From: Mycobacterium sp. E3198
GTDB taxonomy: Bacteria > Actinomycetota > Actinomycetes > Mycobacteriales > Mycobacteriaceae
DNA length: 64,000 nucleotides
Direction of reading: 5' to 3'
NCBI RefSeq assembly: GCF_001667015.1
Contig: NZ_LZIS01000155.1
Coordinates: 36,211-100,210, forward strand
Part shown: positions 8,685-17,911 of the stretch, one piece after another
Layout: every line of letters begins with the position of its first letter
How positions within the stretch are numbered: position 1 is the stretch's first letter
Position numbers and translations under genes: made by a program
The notes under the pieces: model-generated
Told to the model about the DNA's origin: nothing
The model's input: only the letters and a program-made list of their open reading frames with translations
Databases searched by the model: none

Positions 8685-10400
8685 GTGGCCGGCGACGAAC
8701 GCAGCTCGGCTTTTGCCGGGCTTGGCCAACGTGGGCTGGTCAGCAGGATGCATGCCCAGCTCGACGAGCTGCTGGCCGCCCGCGACCAGATGGAGCACCT
8801 ACTCCGCGTCTTCGTGGACATCGGCGGGAACGTCGGTGACCTCGACGCGACCCTGCACCGGATCATCGCCGCGGCCAGGGAGCTGACGTCGGCCCCCTAC
8901 GGCGCGATGGCCATCCGTGATCCCGACGGCAACCTGCTCAGGTTCATCCACGAGGGAATGGACGCCGAAACCGTCAAGCTCATCGGGCATCTGCCGGTGG
9001 GCAAGGGGCTGTTGAGCCTGTCGCTGCTCGACACACCGGCCCTGCGCGTGGACGACCTGACCGAGCACCCGGCCGCCGTCGGGTTTCCCGAGCACCACCC
9101 GCCCATGCGGGGCTTTCTCGCGGTGCCGATCACCATCCGCGACATCGTGTTCGGCAACATCTACCTGACGCACGTCGACCCCGACCGGGTGTTCTCCGAG
9201 TCCGACGAGGTCGCCGCCCGGGCGCTGGCGTTCGCGGCCGCGGCCACCATCGACAACGCGCAGCTCTTCGAGCGGGAGCGGATGTCGGTGAAGTGGATGG
9301 AGGCCAGCCGCGAGATCACTACCGCCCTGCTGTCCAGCACCCAGCCGCACCGGCGGCCGATGCAGCTGATCGCCGAGAGCGCGCGGATCCTGACCGGCGC
9401 CGAGCAGGCGATCGTGCTGGTCCCGGCCGACGCGGACGTGCCGGACGACGAAACCGACACGCTGGTGGTGTCCGCCGCGGTGGGGGTGCACGCCGAGGAG
9501 GTCATGGGCCGGCGGGTCCCGGTCGACGAGTCCAGCAGCGGCGCGGTCTTCCGTTCCGGCAAACCGCTGATCACCGAGTCGCTGCAGTACCCGATCCAGG
9601 CATTCACCGATGTCGGGCAGCGCCCTGCCATCTTGATGCCGCTGCGGGCCGACGATCGGGTGGCGGGGGTGATCGCGATCGCCCGCGCCGCCGACCAGCC
9701 ACCGTTCGACGAGAGCTACGTCGACCTGGTGAGCGACTTCGCCACCCATGCCGCGATGGCCCTGCTCCTGGCTGCCGCGCGCGACGACGCGCGCCAGCTG
9801 ACCATCCTCGCCGAGCGGGAGCGCATTGCGCACGATCTGCACGACCATGTCATCCAGCGGCTGTTCGCCGCCGGGATGGACCTGCAGGGCACGCTGGCCC
9901 GGGCGCGGTCCCCGGAGGTGGCCGAGCGGCTCAACCGCACCCTCGACGACCTGCAGACCATCATCGAGGAGATCCGCACGACGATCTTCCAGCTCAAGTC
10001 CCCGTTGGGAAAGAACGGCGACTTCCGGCAGCGGATTCAGCAGGTCGTCGCCGACCTGACCGAGAATCGCGAGATCGTCACGACGATGCGGCTGCACGGA
10101 CCGATGACCGCCGTAGCCGATGAGCTCGCCGAGCACGCCGAAGCGGTGACCGCCGAGGCCGTCAGCAACGCGCTGCGCCACTCGGGCGCCTCGCGACTGA
10201 CCGTCGAGGTCGACGTCGCCGACATGTTCGTCCTCGACGTGAGCGACAACGGCTGCGGCATCCCGGCCGACAACTCGCGGCACAGCGGCCTGGCCAACAT
10301 GAAGCACCGGGCGGAACGGCTCGGCGGCAGCTGCGAGATCAGCAATCCGCTGGAGGGCGGCACCCGGGTCCACTGGGTCGCGCCGCTCTCCGGGCAATAA
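8685..10400 (+). CDS. dosS: Hypoxia/redox sensor histidine kinase DosS (DevS)
   Basis: A 571-residue cytosolic kinase: GAF-A (about 55-195), GAF-B (about 225-362), a HisKA_3 dimerisation helix with the phospho-His383 in RIAHDLHDHV, and an HATPase_c domain with the N box SNALRHSG and VSDNGCGIP. GAF-A carries FPEHHPPM; His138 aligns with the proximal heme ligand of M. tuberculosis DosS and Tyr160 (GNIYLT) with its distal tyrosine, so heme sensing of O2/NO/CO is expected. GTG start, with GGAGGT 9 nt upstream. A gap of 186 bp separates it from dosR, with no clear terminator, so it may also have its own promoter. Partner of DosR. Confidence 0.95.
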   Translation: MAGDERSSAFAGLGQRGLVSRMHAQLDELLAARDQMEHLLRVFVDIGGNVGDLDATLHRIIAAARELTSAPYGAMAIRDPDGNLLRFIHEGMDAETVKLIGHLPVGKGLLSLSLLDTPALRVDDLTEHPAAVGFPEHHPPMRGFLAVPITIRDIVFGNIYLTHVDPDRVFSESDEVAARALAFAAAATIDNAQLFERERMSVKWMEASREITTALLSSTQPHRRPMQLIAESARILTGAEQAIVLVPADADVPDDETDTLVVSAAVGVHAEEVMGRRVPVDESSSGAVFRSGKPLITESLQYPIQAFTDVGQRPAILMPLRADDRVAGVIAIARAADQPPFDESYVDLVSDFATHAAMALLLAAARDDARQLTILAERERIAHDLHDHVIQRLFAAGMDLQGTLARARSPEVAERLNRTLDDLQTIIEEIRTTIFQLKSPLGKNGDFRQRIQQVVADLTENREIVTTMRLHGPMTAVADELAEHAEAVTAEAVSNALRHSGASRLTVEVDVADMFVLDVSDNGCGIPADNSRHSGLANMKHRAERLGGSCEISNPLEGGTRVHWVAPLSGQ

Positions 10401-10409
10401 TCCGGACCG

Positions 10410-10429
10410 TGCGGGACCAAATCCGCGGG
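10410..10429. promoter_or_regulatory. DosR-box-like site, upstream member of a phased pair
   Basis: TGCGGGACCAAATCCGCGGG keeps CGGGAC and matches 13 of 20 consensus positions. It lies between dosS and the GNAT gene. Confidence 0.42.
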
Positions 10430-10430
10430 G

Positions 10431-10450
10431 GTGGGGTCCAACGGCCCCTG
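10431..10450. promoter_or_regulatory. DosR-box-like site, downstream member of a phased pair
   Basis: GTGGGGTCCAACGGCCCCTG is a GGGG..CCCC near-palindrome (13 of 20), exactly 21 bp from the previous site, that is two helical turns, and 36 bp before the GNAT start. Individually weak; the phasing is what makes the pair credible. Confidence 0.42.
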
Positions 10451-10485
10451 CCGAACCGCCCCGCCGCCGAATAACGTCGTTCATC

Positions 10486-11034
10486 ATGGGCGATCAGGCG
10501 GTGGAATTCGCGGCGACGGCCCGGCTGCTCGACGGGCGGGTGGTGGCGCTGCGCCGGCTCGGCGCCGACGACGGCGCGGCGGTCCTGGCGCTGCACCAGC
10601 ACCTGTCCGACCACGACCGCTACTTTCGTTTTTTCACGCTGCAGCCGGTGGAGCTGGCCGAACTCGTCGGCAAGCTGACCGAGCCCCCCGACGGGTTGTG
10701 CGCGCTCGGCGCGTTCGACGCCGGCCGGCTGATCGGTGTGGCCCACTACGTCGTCGTCCGCGAGGCGCCGAAAGCCGCCGAGTTCGCCATCGTGGTCGCC
10801 CATGAGGATCACTCGGTCGGCGTGGGCACGGCCTTGCTCAGGCAGCTCGCCCGCGTCGCCCGGGTGCACGGGATCGGGCGCTTCGTCGCCGACGTCCTGG
10901 GCGAGAATCACCTGATGCTGACGGTCGTCTTCGATCTGGGCTGGCGTTGCGAGCCGGCCGATTACGGATCGGTGCGTCACCTGGAGATCGAGCTGCCCGA
11001 TGTGAGCGACGAGGATGCGAAATGTCTGACATGA
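10486..11034 (+). CDS. GNAT-family N-acetyltransferase
   Basis: A 182-residue single-domain GNAT protein. The acetyl-CoA-binding segment is recognisable in VVAHEDHSVGVGTALLRQLARVA (positions about 105-127, given here across the Q/RxxGxG/A motif). It resembles the acetyltransferase half of mycobacterial protein lysine acetyltransferases but has no cyclic-nucleotide-binding domain. The 3' end overlaps the following universal stress gene by 13 bp, so the two are probably co-translated; acetylation of stress proteins or of acetyl-CoA synthetase is a possibility, not shown. Two DosR-like sites precede it. Confidence 0.8.
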   Translation: MGDQAVEFAATARLLDGRVVALRRLGADDGAAVLALHQHLSDHDRYFRFFTLQPVELAELVGKLTEPPDGLCALGAFDAGRLIGVAHYVVVREAPKAAEFAIVVAHEDHSVGVGTALLRQLARVARVHGIGRFVADVLGENHLMLTVVFDLGWRCEPADYGSVRHLEIELPDVSDEDAKCLT

Positions 11035-11900
11035 CAAAGAAATTCGGAGTGCTGGTGTGCGTCGACGGATCCTCGGCGTCCGACGCCGCCGTCGCCTGGG
11101 GCAGCCGCGAGGCCATCATGCGCAAACTGCCCGTCACCTTGATGCACGCCGTGGCGCCGGTCGTCGTCGGCTGGCCGGAGGGGCAACTGTATGCCGACAT
11201 GCCGCAGTGGCAGCACGACGACGCACAGCACGTCGTCGATCAGGCCCGCAAGACGCTGACCGCCGGCCTGGCGGGCGCGCAGCCACCCGAAATCCGCACG
11301 GAGGTGGTCTATTCCGGCGTGGTGCCGGCGCTGGTCGAGGCCTCGACGGACGCGGCGATGGTCGTCGCGGGCAGCCAGGGCCTGGGCGCGTTGGGCCGGC
11401 TGCTGCTGGGCTCGGTCACGACGGGACTGATCCACTACGCGCGCTGCCCGGTCGCGGTCATCCACTCCAGCGAGGACGCCGCGCCTGACACCAACGCGCC
11501 GGTCCTCCTGGGCGTCGACGGATCGCCCGCGTCGGAAGCCGCGACCGCCCTGGCCTTCGACGAGGCCTCGCGCCGCGGGGTGGGGCTGCGCGCGCTGCAC
11601 GTGTGGAGCGACGTCGGGGTGTTCCCCATCCTCGGGATGGACTGGCGCGACCGCGAGCGCGAGGGGCAGGAGATCCTCGCCGAACGCCTGGCCGGCTGGC
11701 AGGAACGGTATCCGGACGTGCACGTCGAGCGATTGCTGTTCTGCGACAAGCCATCCCGGTGGCTGCTCGAGGAGTCCGAACGCGCCCAGCTCGTCGTGGT
11801 CGGCAGTCGCGGTCGTGGGGGTTTTCCCGGGATGCTGCTCGGGTCGGTGAGTTCGGCGGTGGCGCAATCTGCGAAAGTTCCCGTGATTGTCGTTCGTTAG
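11022..11900 (+). CDS. Universal stress protein, tandem, both sites intact (Rv2005c type)
   Basis: A 292-residue protein with two complete USP domains. Each has the ATP-binding loop: [19 protein letters not shown] (domain 1) and GSRGRGGFPGMLLGSVSS (domain 2), so two nucleotide sites are expected. ATG was chosen because upstream in-frame codons fall deep in the GNAT gene; the overlap of 13 bp points to coupling. Similar to the DosR-regulated Rv2005c and Rv1996 proteins. It is followed after 9 bp by a SpoIIAA-like gene with GGAGG in the gap. Confidence 0.9.
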   Translation: MSDMTKKFGVLVCVDGSSASDAAVAWGSREAIMRKLPVTLMHAVAPVVVGWPEGQLYADMPQWQHDDAQHVVDQARKTLTAGLAGAQPPEIRTEVVYSGVVPALVEASTDAAMVVAGSQGLGALGRLLLGSVTTGLIHYARCPVAVIHSSEDAAPDTNAPVLLGVDGSPASEAATALAFDEASRRGVGLRALHVWSDVGVFPILGMDWRDREREGQEILAERLAGWQERYPDVHVERLLFCDKPSRWLLEESERAQLVVVGSRGRGGFPGMLLGSVSSAVAQSAKVPVIVVR

Positions 11901-11909
11901 GAGGATTCG

Positions 11910-12278
11910 ATGATCGAGCTGCTGCCGGACATGCCGGAGGGGGTGACCGGTGTCCGCGTGTCGGGTCGGCTGCGCGGCGACGAGCTGCGCCACTTCAAGC
12001 CCGAGATCGAAGAGATGCTGAACGCCGGCGAGATCAGGATCGTGGAGGTCATCGCCCCCGACTACGAGGGCTTCGGGCCAGGCGGCTTCGCCGAGGACAT
12101 CAAGCTGGGTTTCGGCATGGTCTTTGCGCACCATTCGGCCTTCAAGCGGATCGCGATCGTGTCCGACAAGGACTGGGTCGGCCATGCCCTGCACGCCGTC
12201 GCGTGGATGATCCCCGGCGAGCTCGCGGTGTTCGGGCTCGAGGAGCTCGACCGCGCCAAGGAATGGGCCGCCGGTTAA
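11910..12278 (+). CDS. SpoIIAA-like (STAS-fold) protein
   Basis: A 122-residue protein of the SpoIIAA-like family (MIELLPDMPEGVTGVRVSG, then an alpha/beta STAS-like core ending EELDRAKEWAAG). This family shares the anti-sigma antagonist fold but lacks the canonical phosphorylatable serine motif; some members bind lipids. Start is supported by GGAGG 6-10 nt upstream. Same strand and 9-bp spacing place it in one transcript with the acetyltransferase and USP genes. It converges on the minus-strand USP gene with a 16-bp gap. Confidence 0.82.
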   Translation: MIELLPDMPEGVTGVRVSGRLRGDELRHFKPEIEEMLNAGEIRIVEVIAPDYEGFGPGGFAEDIKLGFGMVFAHHSAFKRIAIVSDKDWVGHALHAVAWMIPGELAVFGLEELDRAKEWAAG

Positions 12279-12294
12279 CCCTCGGTAGTGCGCG

Positions 12295-13104
12295 TCAGTC
12301 GCGGACCACCAGCACGGAACACCCGGCGGGGCCGGCGAAGTGCGGACCGGTCGAACCGACCATCCGGGCCACCTTGTCAGCGTCCTCGCTTCCCACCACC
12401 GTGAGTTGCACGGATTCCTGCGTGTGGGCGAGGAATTCAGCGGGCCCGCGCCGCGCGGCGGCCGGCATGACATGCACCTCGGGATACCGCGACACCCACG
12501 GGCCCAGCCGCTGCTCGAGCTGCCGGTAGGGGATCTCGCCCAGGCCCCATCGCCACACCCCCAGCGCCAGTATCGGTGCCCTCCGCAGCCGCGCCTCGCG
12601 GAACCCGTGCTCGAGCACCGCGTCGTTGGCCGGCGAATCGTCGACCACGACGGCGACCCAGCCGGGATCCGGCTTGGGGCCGTTGCTGCGAACGATCGCC
12701 ACCGGGCATTGCGCCTTGCGCGCGACGGCATCGGCGGTCGAGCCGAGCAGCTTGCGGGCGATGCGGCCGATCCCCACGGAGCCCACGCAGACCATTGCGG
12801 CGCGGCGCGATTCGTCGATCAGGATGGCCTCCGGGGACCCCCGCACGATGTCGCATTCCACCTTGACCGGCTTGCCCGTCGCCTGCAGCGCGGCGTCGGC
12901 GTCGCGCAGGGACGCCTGGGCGTAGCCGACCTCCATGCTTTCGTCGCCCGCCGCATCGGCGGGCCGGTCCGGGATGGCATGGATCAGCCGCAACGGCACG
13001 TTGCGGCTGACCGCCTCGATGATCGCCCACTTCGCCGCGTTGATTGCCGCCTGTGAGCCATCGATCCCTACCACGATCCGCGCCGTTGCCTGCGGATGAT
13101 TCAT
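12295..13104 (-). CDS. Universal stress protein, tandem
   Basis: A 269-residue two-domain USP. Domain 1 (RIVVGIDGSQAAINAAKW; VGSVGIGRIARKLLGS) keeps the nucleotide loop, domain 2 (VVVDDSPANDAVLEHG; VVGSEDADKVARMVGS) does not. It is the closest relative in the window of the USP at 6163, with which it shares the INAAKW and RRAAM blocks, so these are recent paralogues. GGAGG lies 4 nt before the ATG. It lies 133 bp downstream of the OtsB1/GH65 gene on the same strand. I found no convincing DosR box in front of it. Confidence 0.88.
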   Translation of the reverse strand: MNHPQATARIVVGIDGSQAAINAAKWAIIEAVSRNVPLRLIHAIPDRPADAAGDESMEVGYAQASLRDADAALQATGKPVKVECDIVRGSPEAILIDESRRAAMVCVGSVGIGRIARKLLGSTADAVARKAQCPVAIVRSNGPKPDPGWVAVVVDDSPANDAVLEHGFREARLRRAPILALGVWRWGLGEIPYRQLEQRLGPWVSRYPEVHVMPAAARRGPAEFLAHTQESVQLTVVGSEDADKVARMVGSTGPHFAGPAGCSVLVVRD

Positions 13105-13218
13105 GATTCCTCCCGATCTACATGGCCTCCCCGCCGGTCAGTCCCGGGGAACCGCTATTCGATGACGTTATTGGCCGACGGCGGCGTGTCAGGAGGGCCG
13201 TTCGACCCACATTCGGGG

Positions 13219-13233
13219 GCAATGGTCCATTGC
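13219..13233. repeat. Short perfect inverted repeat after otsB1
   Basis: GCAATGGTCCATTGC is a 7-bp perfect inverted repeat with one central base, 5 bp past the stop of the GH65 fusion on the minus strand. No T-run follows. It could be a binding site or a weak 3' structure. Confidence 0.4.
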
Positions 13234-13237
13234 ACCG

Positions 13238-16200
13238 TCAGGCCACCTCGATGCTGCGCCCGGGCAACAGGCGCTGCACCCGGCCGCGGCATTCGACCGT
13301 GATTTCTCCGGCGTTGCCGGCCTCGGATGTCAGAACGCCGGTCCGCCCGCTGATCCGCAGATGAACGCGGTGGCCACGGTAGACGAAGGGGAACTCGATG
13401 GGGCCCAAGGCCTCGGGCCAGTGCGGGCCCAGCACCAGCCGGTCGTCGCGCGTTTCCAGCCCGGTGAAACACCGCTGCAGCAGGTCGACGCTGCCCGCCA
13501 TCGCCGCCAGGTGGATGCCCTCCGAGGTGGTGCCGCCCTGGATGTCGACGACGTCGGAGCCCAGCACCTCGACGAAGTACCGCATGGCGTGGTGCCGGTG
13601 GGCGCGGGTGAGCACCCACGCGTGCACGATCGCGGACAGCGTCGAACCGCCCGACGTCCGCGACAGGTAGTACTCGATCGTCGTGGGGATCTGCTCCGGT
13701 GCGAAGCGGTAGCCGAGGCGCCCGAACAGGCCCAGCAGCTCCTCGGACGACAGCAGGAAGAACAGCATCAGCACATCGGCCTGCTTGGACGCCTTGTAGT
13801 TGTTCACGCTGTCGTTCTCGGCTTCCAGGATGCGATCCAGCCGCTGGATGTTGCCGTAGCGCCGCCGGTAGCCCTCCCAATCCAGTTCGCCCAGTTCGGA
13901 ATAGCCCTCGAACTGGCTGATCACCCCGTCGTGGAACGGCACGTACATCCGGCGCGTCACGTGGTCCCACCGATCGAGTTCGTCGGCCGTCAGTTCGACT
14001 TTTCCGACGAGGTCGAGCCGGTCGCGCAGCGGCAACCGGTCCAGCGCATCCATCGCCCGCATGATCACCCAGACGGCCATGACGTTCGTGTAGGCGTTGT
14101 TGTCGATCCCGTCGTATTCCTTGCCCGGGTAGCCCGAGTGGAACTCGTCGGGACCGATGACTCCGCGGATCGTGTAGCGGCCGCGGCTGTCGTCGAAGGT
14201 GGCCAGGCCCACCCAGAAACGGGCGATCTCGACCAGCATCTCGGCGCCGTAGTCGATGAGATATTGCCGGTCACCGGTGATCTGATAGTGCTGCCACGCG
14301 TTGTACGCGACCGCGAGCCCGACGTGATGGGCACGCGCGCTGGCGTCGGGATTCCACCGGCCCGACTGCGGATTGAGGTGCACCTCCTGGCTCACCTCAC
14401 GCCCGTCGCTGCCCGACTGCCAGGGATACATCGCGCCGAGGTAACCGGCCCTGCTGGCGGCGCGGCGCGCCTCGGCAAGGCGCCGGTACCGATAGAGCAG
14501 CAGCGAACGGGACACGTTCGGCATGCGCAGGCTCAAGACCGGGGAGACGAACAGCGAGTCCCAGAAGACGTGGCCGCGATACGCCTCACCGTGCAGACCG
14601 CGCGCCGGGACCCCGGCGTCGAGCTCGGCGGTGTGCGGGGAGATGGTCTGCAGCAGGTGCACCAGATGCAGCCGCAGGACCCGCAGCGCCGGTGTTCCGT
14701 CGGCCAGGCCGACGTTGCATTGTTCCCACAACCGGGCCCACGCCCGGGCGTGCTGCCGATGGAGGTCGTCGTACCGGCCGGCCGCGTCCAGATATTGCTG
14801 CGCGGCACTTGCCGGTTCGGATATCGCGCTGTCCCGGCCGGTGAAGATGGTCGCGATCTTTTCGCAGGCGACCGACTGTCCGGGCGTCAGCGCAACCCGG
14901 ATGTCGTGGCCGCCGCGGTCGCCCTCGCGCACGAAAACGTATTCGGCGTCGGCCAGGGCGTCGTCGAGCCACACGTTGGTTCGGGCGGCGATCGCGATCG
15001 AGATGTGCGACTGCGACGTTTCGGTCCGCAATATCACCGAGCCGGATGTCGTTTCGCCGATCACGGACGGCCGCAGGTGAGCGCTCGACAACGACCGATA
15101 GCGCTCGACCATGGTGTTTTGCACGCTTCCGTCCAACAGAGACCTGAATTCGAGTGTGCCCGACCAATTTTCGGCACCCAGCGTGGTCCGCATGGCCAGC
15201 AGGTGGGGCTGGTGCATGGATACGAAACGCTGCTGCGTCAGCGTGCTGATCTGGCCCGCGGCGTCCCGGAATCGCATGCTGCGGGTCAGCGTCGCGTGGC
15301 GCAGGTCGAAAGTTTGCCGGTAGAACAGGATTTCGGCGTCGTCGACGTGAAACCACGGCCCGCCGTTGATCCGGAACGTCAGCGACAGCCAGTTGGGCAG
15401 GTTGACCAGGCTCTCGTTCTCGATGGTCCGGCCCGCGACCCGATCGGCCAGTATGTTGTACACACCCGTGGCGTAGGTGCCCGGGTAATGGGCGTCGGAC
15501 GCGGCGGCCTCCGGCGCGCAACCCCTGGTGGCGACGTAGCCGTTGCCGACGGTGCACAGCGCCTCGCGCAGCCGCTCGTACTGCGGGTCATAGCCCTCGT
15601 ACACGAGCTCCCAGGCGTCGTCGGTTGTCGACGTGGCGGCTTGCAGGTCGTTGGCCAGCCGACCGACGAACTCGGCCACGGCGGCCGGGCTTTCGAGGCT
15701 GAACTGCGCGGCCGACGAGCGATCGCCGTCCTCGTCGTGCAGCACGACGATCCCCAGGCCGTGGAATTGGACGGCGTCGAACGCGTCCTCGTCGGTGATG
15801 TCGCCGCCGACGTAGATCGGCAGCACGGCGGTGGGGCCGGCGTCGTCGCCGCCCACGATGCGCTGCAGGAGCCAGCCCAGCGTCGTGCCCTCGTCGCCCT
15901 CGATGTTGGGGCGGAGCTCTACGACTTTGCGGCCGGCGGTGACCCGAAGGCCCTCGGAGCGGCCGACCTCGCGGGCTGCCAGTATCGCCCGGTCGACGTC
16001 GTTGGCATCGGCGTCGCGATAGTGCACAGCGACCGCAAACCGCCTGCGTTCCAAGGCAATTCCCGCGACACCGGTCAGTGTCCGGCTCAGGCGGTCCGCG
16101 GCGCGGGTCAGGGCCTCGGCGGCACCGTTGGCCGGATACTCCTGGTCGGTGCCGTCCGGTGCCGTCAATTCGAAGCCATGGCTGCCCGCATACCACAGCC

Positions 16201-16894
16201 CGTCCACTTTGACGCGTTCGCGGACGTCGGCGACGTCGCGGCCGCTGACCACCACGACGGGGCACTGGGCGGCCAAGGCGCGCAACCCCTCTTCGGCTCC
16301 CTCGACGAGCGTCGCCGAGTCGGGGTGCTCGACGCTGTCGGACAGCGTGCCGTCGAAGGCGAGGAAGATCACCGGCCGTCGGGTCGCCGCGAGTTCTTTC
16401 ACCTGGCCGTAGGCCTGCATCGCGTCCGCGATCTCCGACATGGCCGCGCCGCCGCGCCGCACCGTGATCTCGGCCAGGTCGGCAACCACGGTGTCGGCGC
16501 CGGACGCCAGCAACTCGTCGGCGCCCCCGTTTCCCTCGAACCCGATGACGAGGCCGAAGCCGGATTCCCTGCCGGCCTTGACCCCGCCCGGGCGCCGGTC
16601 GATAGCCACGCAACGCACCGGGCGCACCCCCAGGAGGTTCGCCGTCTCGGTCAGGCCGTCGGCCACGGCTCCCACGAGATCGTCAATTCCTGCGGCGCGC
16701 AACGCCTGCGTGCAGTCCCGGCCGGGCGAGTTCACGGCCGTCTGCACGCCGACGTCGCGCAGCCGACGCAGCAGCGGGACGGTCGAGTCCCGCGGCTCGG
16801 CGGCAGCCGTTTCCGTCTCGGTGACAAGGCTGTCGAGGCTGACGATCACCGCGTCGTGGTAGCGCTTGTCGACGGTGGCGGGCCATTCGGTCAC
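13238..16894 (-). CDS. otsB1: OtsB1-type fusion: two degenerate HAD domains and a GH65 glycoside phosphorylase domain
   Basis: A 1218-residue protein of the Rv2006 (OtsB1) type. Residues about 10-145 resemble a beta-phosphoglucomutase-like HAD domain; 170-420 a trehalose-phosphate phosphatase-like HAD domain; 425-1218 a GH65 glycoside phosphorylase. The first HAD reads VSLDSLV and the second LAFDGTL, so the nucleophilic first Asp of DxD is Ser19 and Ala179 (codon GCC). Other HAD motifs remain (VVVSGRD, GGDITDEDAF). The GH65 part looks intact, with GPDEFHSG (general acid, near 915), DNNAYTN and the phosphate-binding GTTSEGIHLAAMAGS. Likely activity is therefore phosphorolysis of an alpha-glucobiose (kojibiose, trehalose or similar), not trehalose-phosphate hydrolysis. 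GTG start; its ribosome site is poor. Confidence 0.88.
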   Translation of the reverse strand: MTEWPATVDKRYHDAVIVSLDSLVTETETAAAEPRDSTVPLLRRLRDVGVQTAVNSPGRDCTQALRAAGIDDLVGAVADGLTETANLLGVRPVRCVAIDRRPGGVKAGRESGFGLVIGFEGNGGADELLASGADTVVADLAEITVRRGGAAMSEIADAMQAYGQVKELAATRRPVIFLAFDGTLSDSVEHPDSATLVEGAEEGLRALAAQCPVVVVSGRDVADVRERVKVDGLWYAGSHGFELTAPDGTDQEYPANGAAEALTRAADRLSRTLTGVAGIALERRRFAVAVHYRDADANDVDRAILAAREVGRSEGLRVTAGRKVVELRPNIEGDEGTTLGWLLQRIVGGDDAGPTAVLPIYVGGDITDEDAFDAVQFHGLGIVVLHDEDGDRSSAAQFSLESPAAVAEFVGRLANDLQAATSTTDDAWELVYEGYDPQYERLREALCTVGNGYVATRGCAPEAAASDAHYPGTYATGVYNILADRVAGRTIENESLVNLPNWLSLTFRINGGPWFHVDDAEILFYRQTFDLRHATLTRSMRFRDAAGQISTLTQQRFVSMHQPHLLAMRTTLGAENWSGTLEFRSLLDGSVQNTMVERYRSLSSAHLRPSVIGETTSGSVILRTETSQSHISIAIAARTNVWLDDALADAEYVFVREGDRGGHDIRVALTPGQSVACEKIATIFTGRDSAISEPASAAQQYLDAAGRYDDLHRQHARAWARLWEQCNVGLADGTPALRVLRLHLVHLLQTISPHTAELDAGVPARGLHGEAYRGHVFWDSLFVSPVLSLRMPNVSRSLLLYRYRRLAEARRAASRAGYLGAMYPWQSGSDGREVSQEVHLNPQSGRWNPDASARAHHVGLAVAYNAWQHYQITGDRQYLIDYGAEMLVEIARFWVGLATFDDSRGRYTIRGVIGPDEFHSGYPGKEYDGIDNNAYTNVMAVWVIMRAMDALDRLPLRDRLDLVGKVELTADELDRWDHVTRRMYVPFHDGVISQFEGYSELGELDWEGYRRRYGNIQRLDRILEAENDSVNNYKASKQADVLMLFFLLSSEELLGLFGRLGYRFAPEQIPTTIEYYLSRTSGGSTLSAIVHAWVLTRAHRHHAMRYFVEVLGSDVVDIQGGTTSEGIHLAAMAGSVDLLQRCFTGLETRDDRLVLGPHWPEALGPIEFPFVYRGHRVHLRISGRTGVLTSEAGNAGEITVECRGRVQRLLPGRSIEVA

Positions 16895-16949
16895 CCCTGT
16901 GACGATGCCACTTGGCGGGCCCGGTCAACGGGGCCTCATGTCCACGGCT

Positions 16950-16969
16950 TTGGGGACTAAAGCCTCATG
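16950..16969. promoter_or_regulatory. DosR box between otsB1 and a universal stress gene
   Basis: TTGGGGACTAAAGCCTCATG matches 15 of 20 consensus positions, with a perfect left half (TTGGGGACTAAAG). It lies 56 bp from the divergent otsB1 start and 52 bp before the USP start, so it could serve both genes. Confidence 0.75.
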
Positions 16970-17020
16970 ATCGACGACCGTTCGGACAATAGCGTTTTCA
17001 CTGACCGAGGGAGGAACTCC

Positions 17021-17908
17021 ATGTCCACATCCATGAACCGCCACGGCATCGTCGTCGGCGTCGACGGCTCGCCCGCGTCCAACGCCGCCGTCTGCTGGGC
17101 GGCCCGCGACGCGGCGATGCGGAACGTGCCGCTGACCCTCGTCCACATGTACAGCACTTACGTGCCGACCTTCCCCCAGATACCGCTTCCGGCCGGCGTC
17201 ACGGTGTGGCAGGAACAGGACGGCCGGCAGGCCCTCGAGCAGGCGGTCAAGATCGCCGAGGACGCCGTCCAGGGACACCAACGGCTTTCCATCAGCAGCG
17301 AACTGAAGTGTTCGCCCCCGGTGGCGACGCTGGTCGAGCTGTCCGAACAGGCCGAGATGGTCGTCGTCGGCAGCAACGGCCGCGGGGCGGTCGGCCGGCT
17401 GCTGCTGGGCTCGGTCAGCACGGGCGTGGTCCAGCACGCGAAGTGTCCGGTCGCGGTCATCCGCGACGAGGACCCGTTGATGCCGCACCCCCAGCAAGCT
17501 CCGGTGCTCCTGGGCTTGGACGGGTCGCCGGCCTCCGAGCTTGCCACGGCCATCGCCTTCGACGAGGCATCCCGCCGCGGGGTCGAGCTGCACGCGTTGC
17601 ATGCGTGGAGTGACGTCGAGGTGCTCGAACTTCCCGGATTCGATTGGGCCGTCGTGCAGGCCGAGGCCGAGCGCAGCCTGGCCGAAAGCTTGGCCGGCTG
17701 GCAGGAACGCTACCCCGACGTCACGGTCCAGCGCCTGCTGGTGTGCGACCGACCGGCGCGCCAGCTGATCGAGAAGTCGGAGTCCGCGCAGTTGGTGGTC
17801 GTCGGCAGCCACGGCCGGGGCGGCATCGCGCGCACCCTGCTGGGTTCGGTCAGCAACGCCGTCGTGCACTCGGTCCGGATGCCGGTGATCGTGGCGCGGC
17901 CGATCTAG
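17021..17908 (+). CDS. Universal stress protein, tandem, both sites intact
   Basis: A 295-residue USP with two intact nucleotide loops, [19 protein letters not shown] and [18 protein letters not shown]. It is a close paralogue of the USP at 11022: both share GWQERYPDV and the [12 protein letters not shown] block. The second in-frame ATG was chosen because GGGAGGAACTCC precedes it directly; the earlier ATG at 16967 overlaps the DosR box. Three bases separate it from the next gene, as in the Rv2005c-Rv2004c pair of M. tuberculosis. Confidence 0.92.
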   Translation: MSTSMNRHGIVVGVDGSPASNAAVCWAARDAAMRNVPLTLVHMYSTYVPTFPQIPLPAGVTVWQEQDGRQALEQAVKIAEDAVQGHQRLSISSELKCSPPVATLVELSEQAEMVVVGSNGRGAVGRLLLGSVSTGVVQHAKCPVAVIRDEDPLMPHPQQAPVLLGLDGSPASELATAIAFDEASRRGVELHALHAWSDVEVLELPGFDWAVVQAEAERSLAESLAGWQERYPDVTVQRLLVCDRPARQLIEKSESAQLVVVGSHGRGGIARTLLGSVSNAVVHSVRMPVIVARPI

Positions 17909-17911
17909 GAC

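Noticed and set aside
13105..13237. DosR box before the minus-strand universal stress gene
   Set aside because: Best candidates score 12 of 20 or lower, and none has a proper second half.
13361..16960. Open frame of 1199 codons opposite the OtsB1/GH65 gene
   Set aside because: Antisense shadow of a GC-rich gene; no domain, low-complexity Arg/Gly/Val composition, and the opposite strand has clear catalytic motifs.
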